Shown piece after piece: positions 54,522 to 64,000 of a stretch of 64,000 nucleotides of DNA. Positions within the stretch are counted from its first letter, which is position 1; the number at the start of each line of letters is the position of its first letter. The stretch lies in contig NW_003314278.1 in assembly GCF_000143415.4 (NCBI RefSeq), positions 586,845 through 650,844 of the forward strand, written 5' to 3'. This DNA comes from Selaginella moellendorffii. Taxonomy: Eukaryota > Streptophyta > Lycopodiopsida > Selaginellales > Selaginellaceae. Made by a program: the position numbers and the translations under genes. The notes below the pieces were generated by a model. It did not search any database, had not been told where the DNA came from, and saw nothing but the letters and a program-made list of their open reading frames with translations.

Positions 54522-56969
54522 ATGGATCGCGATCATCATCCATCAAGAGATTTCCAGCACGAGGAAGCACCTTTCTTTGGATCCTCAGAGATGGAGGTCA
54601 CTGAATCGAATCCTACACCTATCTCTGGAGCTGAGGTGTTCGTGGAGCTAGCATCGCGACGCAGTGCTAGCGAGATCGAAGGCAAGGAAAATGGCATCGC
54701 TTCGTCGGCTCAAAGCTCCTCGGAGAGGACACACACGACGCCAGTCCAGGGGAAGATTGCGATCAGCAAGCCCGCGCGGCTGGGAGAACTTCTCAATAAG
54801 TTACGCAAGCTACAGCAAGAGGAAGAAGAGAGCCTGGATAAAGAGAAGGAGAACGAGAACGCAAGAGGTATCATCACCGGGTCAGTGCCTCGCATAGCAT
54901 CAGCGCATCAAGTGGTAGATCTGGACGGGCTATGGAACTCCATCGACAAGTCGAAGCCGCTCATCCTGTTGCAGTTTTCGGACCTCACGTACACGGTCTA
55001 CGAAAAACGAAGATCGAGGTGGCCATTTCGGACGACAAAGTCTTCCAGCTCCGCCATCCCGGAAGACAACCAAGCCAGGAACTTGCTGGAGAATGTCTCA
55101 GGAGAAGCAAGAGAAGGGGAGATCCTGGCAGTCATGGGTCCGAGCGGGTCAGGAAAGTCGACACTTATCGACGCCTTGGCGCTGAGGATTGCGAAAGGAA
55201 GCTTGAAAGGCAGCATCACGCTGAACGGGGAGGAAGTCGGTACCAGGCTCTTGAGGAGCATCTCGGCGTACGTGATGCAGGATGACTTGCTCTTCCCGAT
55301 GCTGACGGTTCAGGAGACGCTCATGTTCTCCGCGAACGTGAGGCTGCCTCAAACACACTCACGGCAGAAGAAGGTCGAGAGAGTGAAGATGTTGCTCGAG
55401 CAGCTAGGACTCCAGCGTGTCGCCAACACCATGATCGGCGATGAAGGCAGGAGGGGTGTTTCCGGAGGGGAGAGGCGGAGAGTTTCCATTGGAATCGACA
55501 TCATCCACGACCCGCTGCTGCTCTTCTTGGACGAGCCTACGTCGGGGCTCGACTCAACGAGCGCCTACATGGTGGTCAGGACACTCCAGAAGATCGCACA
55601 GACGGGAAGCGTTGTGATACTGTCGATCCATCAGCCAAGCTACAGGATCATGGGGCTGGTTGATCGACTCATATTCCTCGCTCACGGGCAGACGGTATAC
55701 AATGGACCACCTTCGGAACTCGGCTCGTACTTCACGGCTTACGGAAGATCGGTGCCTGAGCACGAGAACAGCACCGAGTTTGCGCTGGATCTTATTCAAG
55801 AGTTGCATTCCTCGCCAGGAGGAATCAAGCCTCTCGTCGAGTTTTCGAAGCTCTGGACGTCCAAAGAGCTCAGGCCGGAGGAGATGCTGCTGTCCGCGCC
55901 GGCTGTAGACGTGAAAACGGCCATAAGCGTCAGCATTTCCAGGGGAAAACTGGTCGCAGCAAGGGCCCAGGCACACGATTGTGGCGACAGGTGCAACGGA
56001 GCAAAGGTGGCGAGGTTTGCGAATCCTTGTTGGGTTGAAATGCTCGTCATCATCAAGCGCTCCTTGATCAACATCAGGCGGACTCCGGAGCTCTTTCTCA
56101 TGCGGCTGGGCACAGTTATCCTCACTGCCGGTCTGCTGGCAACGATCTTCTGGAACTTGGACCACAGCCCGAAAGGTGTCCAGGAGCGCTTGGGCTTTCT
56201 TGCTTTCGCCATCTCTACGACCTTCTACACCTGCGCCGACGCTCTGCCGGTCTTTCTCCAGGAGAGGTACATTTTTATGCGAGAGACTGCTCACAGCGCT
56301 TACAGGAAGTCGTCGTATGTGCTCGCAAACGCGATCATCTACGTACCTTTCCTCGGCTTGCTCTCCATCGCATTTGCGGCGACGATATGGTGGACAGTGG
56401 GACTGAGTGGTGGAGCGCCGGGTTTCCTCTTCATGTTCCTCATTCTCTGGGCATCGTTCTGGGCGGGCAACTCCTTCGTCACTTTTCTCTCCGCGGTGAT
56501 TCCCAACGTTATGCTCGGCTACACCGTGGTCGTGGCGCTGCTCGCCTATTTTCTACTGCTCAGCGGCTTCTTCATCTCCAGAGAACGCATTCCCAGGTAC
56601 TGGATCTGGTTTCACTACCTCTCCATCATCAAGTACCCGTACGAAGCTGTTCTCATCAACGAGTTTTCTCGAGACGGGGCTTGCTTCGAGACAGGGAAGC
56701 AGATACTGTACGGCACTCCTCTTCAAGACGTGAACGAGACAGCAGTGAAGATGATGCTGGCTATTGTGAGGAGTGCTCTTCAAGGCACCTCCTATGGCGA
56801 CATCGACGAAGACACCTGTGTGATGAATGGGAGCGACGTTTTGCACCGGTTTTACATAACGCAGCTGGGGCGGTGGACGTGCCTGGGAGTTACGATTGGA
56901 TTTGGCGTCCTGTTTCGGTTCCTTTTCTACGTTGCTCTTCGTCGAACCGGTGCTACCAAAAGACAATAA
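54522..56969 (+). CDS. half-size ABC transporter, G subfamily (WBC type)
   Basis: A single exon of 815 residues. The ATP-binding domain comes first: Walker A GPSGSGKS at about 206-213, signature VSGGERRR at about 313-320, Walker B LLLFLDEP near 332-339 and the H-loop SIHQPSYR near 368. Then come six predicted membrane helices from about 520 to 810, including RLGTVILTAGLLATIFWNL, VVVALLAYFLLLSGFFI and a C-terminal helix. The long, charged N-terminal extension (about 140 residues) is typical of plant ABCG2/6/20-type half transporters, which dimerise at the plasma membrane and export suberin or cutin precursors. The cargo cannot be deduced. Lack of introns is usual for this clade. Confidence 0.93.
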   Translation: MDRDHHPSRDFQHEEAPFFGSSEMEVTESNPTPISGAEVFVELASRRSASEIEGKENGIASSAQSSSERTHTTPVQGKIAISKPARLGELLNKLRKLQQEEEESLDKEKENENARGIITGSVPRIASAHQVVDLDGLWNSIDKSKPLILLQFSDLTYTVYEKRRSRWPFRTTKSSSSAIPEDNQARNLLENVSGEAREGEILAVMGPSGSGKSTLIDALALRIAKGSLKGSITLNGEEVGTRLLRSISAYVMQDDLLFPMLTVQETLMFSANVRLPQTHSRQKKVERVKMLLEQLGLQRVANTMIGDEGRRGVSGGERRRVSIGIDIIHDPLLLFLDEPTSGLDSTSAYMVVRTLQKIAQTGSVVILSIHQPSYRIMGLVDRLIFLAHGQTVYNGPPSELGSYFTAYGRSVPEHENSTEFALDLIQELHSSPGGIKPLVEFSKLWTSKELRPEEMLLSAPAVDVKTAISVSISRGKLVAARAQAHDCGDRCNGAKVARFANPCWVEMLVIIKRSLINIRRTPELFLMRLGTVILTAGLLATIFWNLDHSPKGVQERLGFLAFAISTTFYTCADALPVFLQERYIFMRETAHSAYRKSSYVLANAIIYVPFLGLLSIAFAATIWWTVGLSGGAPGFLFMFLILWASFWAGNSFVTFLSAVIPNVMLGYTVVVALLAYFLLLSGFFISRERIPRYWIWFHYLSIIKYPYEAVLINEFSRDGACFETGKQILYGTPLQDVNETAVKMMLAIVRSALQGTSYGDIDEDTCVMNGSDVLHRFYITQLGRWTCLGVTIGFGVLFRFLFYVALRRTGATKRQ

Positions 56970-57113
56970 GCTCGCTGTAGCTACACCCAGGTAAAGTAAT
57001 TCTTTCTTTGCTCGAGCTTGAATTGTTTCTTTCTTGTTTGCTAGCTCTATCTGACTTTATGTTCCATTTTTTCTTTTTCCAGAAAATGTGTTTGTCTAGC
57101 TCTAAAAGTCCTG

Positions 57114-58292
57114 CTATTGCTGCTCGTGTTGGTATTTGCAGCTTGGTTTCTTCATGTCGTCGCCGTTTGCTCCCAGCTGGTCGATTTGAATGTTGCATAG
57201 TGCATTGTTATACATTGTCTTGGTAGTGTTCTCCTCGGTGCTGTTGTCACTGCTGCTGTTTCTATAGATCGCGTAGAGGCTGAGTTGAGCGATGCCCGAG
57301 AGACAACCAAGTCCGTTTGGTATCTAACAACAACAATTTGTTTTTTGGTTTCAGATTCTCAAGTAACATCGAAAAACTACAAAAAAAAAAAAAAAAAAAG
57401 AGGGAAGGAAGAACACTTACAGCAATGAAGATATCCCGAGTTACAACGGCATAGAAGGTCCACACCAAGCTGTTGAGGAAAACGAAGAGCGACAATAGAA
57501 ACGGCATGTACTGGACGCTTCTGGTTTGGATCACTCGCTTCTACGCAAGCCAGCAACAAGGACACGGTTAGAAGGAAAGATGAGAGACTCTGCGTCGTCA
57601 CCATGACAGTCAGTGGAGAGATGTACATCGCAATGGCCACCGCGACGCAGACGGATCCGACCACGGTTATTCTCTCGTCGTGGGTGTCAGCAAGCTTGAC
57701 CGTGGTGAGCGTGATCAGTCCAAATGCTACAGCCACGGCACCCAGCATCTTCAGCACCTTCACCTGCAGTACAGATTTTCACCGAGAAGTTTAGACCGGG
57801 TCCGGAAACGCGAAGAAGGGATTCCAACCAAGGTGGTCCTCGGAAAGTTGCAAGTATACCATCTTGGCTCTGGTGGCATAGGAGAGGTAGAGGGCGGTGT
57901 AGACGAGCTCGATCGCGCAGCCGGCGGCGTTGATGGTGATGATGAGCATGCTGTGCGGCTTCACGAACGGCATGCCGTAGAGGATCCACAGCATGCAGTT
58001 GAAGAGCGTGCAAACGTACGGCAGGCCCGAGTACTCCTGCGTGGATTTGCTCCGGACGATCTCCCAGAACGTTGGCCTGCGAAGATAGATCCAAGTTTCC
58101 ACTCTCAGGTTTGCTTGATCTCTGGAAGTTTTTGATGATCTGATGGATGATACTTACAGTGGTGCTCCAAACAAAGCAACAGCAGTGGCATTTCCTGAGA
58201 GGGAGAGAGATGGATATAGTGGAATCCTCAGAGCTAAGTTTGTGAGTTTACTTACCGAGAATGCCCAGTAGGATCTTCATGTTGAGTCCCAT
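57114..58292 (-). CDS. SWEET: SWEET sugar transporter
   Basis: Six exons on the minus strand (58,292-58,256; 58,194-58,158; 58,076-57,860; 57,763-57,602; 57,540-57,421; 57,323-57,114), 260 residues. Two MtN3/saliva domains: first FGAPLPTFWEIVRSKSTQEY then GLPYVCTLFNCMLWILYG; second MYISPLTVM then KRVIQTRSVQYMPFLLSLFV and FLNSLVWTFYA, ending with IPNGLGCLSGIAQLSLYAIY. This gives seven membrane helices. SWEETs move sucrose or hexoses down their gradient across plasma or vacuolar membrane. The C-terminal tail is short and polar. The fifth intron has a poly-T run of 19. It is transcribed divergently from HAP2. Confidence 0.93.
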
Positions 58293-58609
58293 GATGGTTT
58301 GTTCGTCGTTCGTTTTTTCTCGTTTTCCTTTGTTCGTTGCTTTGGATCGATGGATATCGATCGATTAGAACTCGAGCGAAGTTATCATCGCTTATATATT
58401 CCTTTGATTGCTTTTCTTTACGTGAGGCACTGGGTGTGCAACGCTCATAAAAAAGGTTTAACGCTTCCGTGATTCTATCAACTAGAACTTGTAAATCTGT
58501 CCATCGCATTCCAGGACAAAACCATTATCAATTTAACGGAGGCGAAGAACCCTAACTTTCAAATTTACTTTGCCGCCAAGGAACAGTTAAAGTTTCGGTT
58601 TTAAACTGG
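58293..58609. promoter_or_regulatory. shared promoter region of SWEET and HAP2
   Basis: 317 bp between divergent start codons. Toward SWEET it contains cgcttatatattcc (near 58,389-58,402), which read on the minus strand is a good TATA (gaatatataagcg). Toward HAP2 no TATA is evident. Confidence 0.5.
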
Positions 58610-61600
58610 ATGGAAATGGCGGTAAAATGGATTCTCCTCTTTCTTTTGCAAGCGCTGTTATGGAATCCATCCATCAACATGACGACCATCTCCAAGAGCG
58701 ATCTTGATGTGTGCGTCAACACGGGCGATCCCAATGCCATCCAGTGCAAGAAGAAGATCTTGGTCACGGTCGCGATTCCATCGGGCGATGTAAGCTCCAA
58801 ATTTCTAGCTAGGGTTCTGGAAATTTTGCCCTTGGCTCTTCCAGGGGGGTAATGGCGAGGCGCTCATCGCCGAGGTCAAGGATCCGACGAGCCGCGACGG
58901 CAAGCAAGTGCTGGAGAAATCCATTTCCGTGAACATCGCCAAGACGGACAGCATTGTCAAGTACGCGCTCGAGTACCTGAAGGTGAGGCCTTGCATTTCT
59001 TTACTTTTGGCTCTTTTTCTTCCTCTCGAAGAGCTCTAGTGCGAGAAGAGATTGGATGAATAGAATGTTGCAGGTGATCTAAATGAGCGCGTCATCAAGA
59101 AGAAGAAAGGCTGCAACACCAAGCTCAACGATAAAGCAACCTGTGGAGTGTAAGAACTATCCTTTCAGATTTTCGGGTAGATCCATTTGTGACACTGACT
59201 CTTTTCCTGTGTGATCTTCTCCATACAGACTGGGCGATTCAAAGGGAAACGTTGTACCAGGAAGCTCAGTAAGTTTCGTTTGGAGTTTTTTCTGTCCTTT
59301 GATTTTTCAGCCTTGCCTTTTGCAGGGCTTTTGCTGTACATGCAAGCCACTCAAACAAATCAAACACTTTCGAGGAATGCCCAAGCCTGGTCATTGCGGT
59401 ATAAGTGACGCTGGCTATGCATTTTGCCTTCGCTTCGGCCAAATGTGGTGAGTTCTTCTCCCTCTGTTGGTGTTATTTTTCTTTTGCTGCGTGATAACGC
59501 ACCAAGGCTTCTGTAGGTGTGTCATGTTTCGCATCCGAACTGGTACCATTAGTTTCGAAATAACAATCACACTCACGGATCAAAACGGGAACAAGGCGAG
59601 TTCACGGATAATAGGTTTCGTCTTGAGGCTCACACTTCTCGTGCCAGGAATTTGTCCGTCTGAGTCCCTCTGCGATGTCCGCGATTAATGGTCCCAGGAC
59701 CTTTATTGCCTACCTTATTGGAGATCTGGGATCTTACACACAAATCCCGGTTTTGGATGGAAGGTATCTCTTCGTACCAAGGGTACGTATACATATCAGG
59801 TTTGCAAGTCTTGCTAGTTTCTCACGTGTAATGCTCGTCCAGGCTGAGAAACCAGACGGTAACTGGCAACAGTTTACAAGGGTAGAGAAGCGTCCTCGAT
59901 GCATTCATAGTTTTTCGTGAAGACTAAACTTGTGAGCAGGGCAGTCCAAGGGCGGATGGCAGATTGTGGATGCTCGTAGATGAGGCTAGAGTCACGTTAA
60001 CTGGATCAGCATGCGACAAGATTGGACTCTCTTGCCTGGGTTATGCTCAGCAGCCGAGAACTTGCGACGGGGCTTTGGGGATGTGCATCGGTGAACAGCT
60101 TATCGATTTCATCAAAGTACGTGCTTCTCTAACTTTGTTTTCTTTTTTAATCCTATGTGAGCTTTTAGGAAGACTTGGCAGCTTTAGGCAAGGGTCGGCT
60201 TGCCATCCATGGTCTGTTTCGATATGGATCATACAGGGTAAGCGAATTACACACACGCTACTGTTGCATATACAGTTTGAACTGCAGAGCTTGGTACCAG
60301 ATGCGCTCCAAATTGCTGTCAGCCCAACAAATTCGCTGATAACCATCGAGATTGCTGCTGATAACGTGTCATTCCGGAGAAACAAGTTCGTTCGCTCATC
60401 CTTCTTTCCTTCCAATTTTTCAAGATGAAAATTGTGCTGTGAAGTTTATTGGTTGCAGGAGTACTGGAAAAATTGTCAAGGTTGAGGTGCCGCCTTTTGA
60501 GGCAATGTCCACCGGCGGGACTCTGACGCTTACAGTGGTGAATGACGGATCACTGGAGGCGTCCTATGGCGTGTATGTGAGTACTTGCTTTAGAAGCTGC
60601 ACGGCGAGGCTTTTAACTCTGGTCTCTTCTGTAGGTGGAATGTTCGGCAAACATCAATCCTTTGGAGGTAAAGAAGTTTCTCTTCTCTCACAAACTTCCA
60701 CCGTTCTCTGTTTCCTGATTAGCATTTTGATGCAGGGAAAAAGGGTTTCCATGATACCCAATGTTCCTCAAACTTTTTTATATACATTGATAACGAGGAG
60801 CACAGATGCAACGAAAAACTCCTGCATCGGTATTGCATTCAGTCTCTTTATTTTCAATCTGTTTGTTTCTTGCTCTGCAGTGACACTCCGTGATTCCGAA
60901 GGAGAAAACTGCGATGTCAAGGAGGCCAAGTTCTCCACCACCGCTACCGTTTTCAATAACGGCTCGCAAGTGGTATGTGTGCACAGTGATCCACCACTTT
61001 TTTTCATGAATTGATTTTGTGGCTTGTAACCAGGGTGGAGTTCAAATAGCAGGGTCAAAAAACGATACATTCGCGAAAGGACTAGGTGGTTTGGGTTTCT
61101 TTGGAAAGATTGGAGCGGGAATCAAAGGAATTGCCAAGGGCGCGTTCAATGTCGTGACATCTCCCTTCAGGAAAATGTTTGGTCTCTTCAACAATCTGCT
61201 CGGCAAATGCGAGTAAGCAAACCATTCATTCATTTAGCGTTCGTTCTTGTATAACTTTTCCATGCAGCAACTGCCCTGGAGCGTTCGACATTGGATGCTT
61301 CATTGCTCACTTTTGTGTCAAGAAGATCCTCTTCTTTGTAGGAGGCATTGTGGCTGCAGCACTGGGTAAAGTTCCGAGTTGATCACACAGTTCTCCGGAT
61401 CTCACTCGGAATTTCTTGCAGCTTTCTATGTTCTACTTTTGCTTCAGGGCATGGGGATCTTGACACCACTCTGTGGCTGCTGCTGCTTGCCTCTAAAGAT
61501 CATGCTCTCAGTGCGTCCATCGCTCGGCGGCGGCGGCGATGGAGGCGAAGAACCGGCGACGCCAAAGGCAGCGAAGGCGGTGCAGCCCGAAGAGATCGAC

Positions 61601-61732
61601 TACGAAGGCATTTCATCGCTCTTTGACGAGGAAGAAGGCCATGAAGAACAGGAAGAATACGAGGAAGAAGAGGGAGATTTCCAGGAGGAAGAAGGAGACG
61701 AAGACGAGGAGGACGAGGAGGAAGAAGACTAG
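58610..61732 (+). CDS. HAP2: HAP2/GCS1 male gamete fusion protein
   Basis: HAP2/GCS1 is the class-II-like fusogen on male gametes that merges them with the egg. Model of 18 exons: 58,610-58,789; 58,845-58,982; 59,064-59,149; 59,229-59,268; 59,326-59,447; 59,517-59,595; 59,648-59,782; 59,843-59,881; 59,940-60,116; 60,169-60,237; 60,288-60,385; 60,459-60,576; 60,635-60,667; 60,736-60,829; 60,881-60,972; 61,034-61,212; 61,268-61,365; 61,422-61,732; 695 residues. A signal peptide (residues 1-20) is followed by a Cys-rich ectodomain containing the family's hallmark GFCCTC (149-154), LIGDLGSYTQIP and the Cys-rich DKIGLSCLGYAQQPRTC. One membrane helix lies at about 580-600, then CGCCCLP, probably palmitoylated, and a strongly acidic tail. 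Intron 6 is GC-AG (aag|gcgagt). Expression in sperm is expected from the family. Confidence 0.9.
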
Positions 61733-61827
61733 CAAAAGTTTCAAATTTCAAAATGATTCTTAGAATATTCTTATATAATCCTAGCCATTGGTTTTTAACG
61801 GCGGATGTATAATCGCAGTGCAACTAA

Positions 61828-63927
<2,100 letters not shown>

Positions 63928-64000
63928 TAGGAAGGAGAAGCGACCGGAATTTTTGCTGTGCCGCTCAAGGGTGTGAGTTCCGTTTGATATACTTCTAGTC

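Overview
The window looks like nuclear DNA of a seedless vascular plant, most likely a lycophyte such as Selaginella. Introns are very short (mostly about 45-75 bp). Gene families include PPR proteins, SWEET, ABCG, a WPP-domain-associated-like protein and a chloroplast-type peptide deformylase, beside HAP2/GCS1 and a possible axonemal docking-type coiled-coil protein, as expected for a plant with swimming sperm. All exon models are hand-built from splice signals and reading frame, with no transcript support.

Left part (1-31,145), repeat-rich. A block holding an unrecognised minus-strand gene relic, a peptide deformylase (PDF1B) pseudogene, an unrecognised relic and a class-3 lipase occurs as copy A (1-11,825), copy B (17,674-26,384, same orientation) and a partial copy C (26,385-30,845), which is a short direct piece fused to a long inverted piece. 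Only the copy B lipase is intact. Copy A carries a decayed Ty1/copia element (4,075-7,654) with 150-bp LTRs, a near-perfect 5-bp target duplication and empty sites in B and C. Between A and B lie an AT-rich intact ORF with a GNA-type lectin domain, half of a tRNA-Ser, and fragments of PPR, 2-oxoglutarate dioxygenase and C2H2 zinc-finger genes.

Middle (31,146-37,374): AT-rich and gene-poor, with a possible LTR-element 3' end near 35,150 and a perfect 12-bp hairpin at 36,251.

Right part (37,375-63,927), gene-dense: two P-type PPR genes only 20 bp apart; a zinc alcohol dehydrogenase gene; remnants of an RSRC2-like and a PPR gene that mark a tandem duplication; a second dehydrogenase; the intact RSRC2/SMAP gene; a minus-strand membrane protein joining 11-residue helical repeats to a carbonic-anhydrase-like domain that lacks one zinc histidine; a WPP-associated-like coiled-coil gene; a second coiled-coil gene resembling outer-arm dynein docking subunits; a half-size ABCG transporter; a minus-strand SWEET; the gamete fusogen HAP2/GCS1 (18 exons, one GC-AG intron); and RuvB-like 1. 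The docking-like protein, HAP2 and RUVBL1 could all act in flagellate sperm, but that link is inference.
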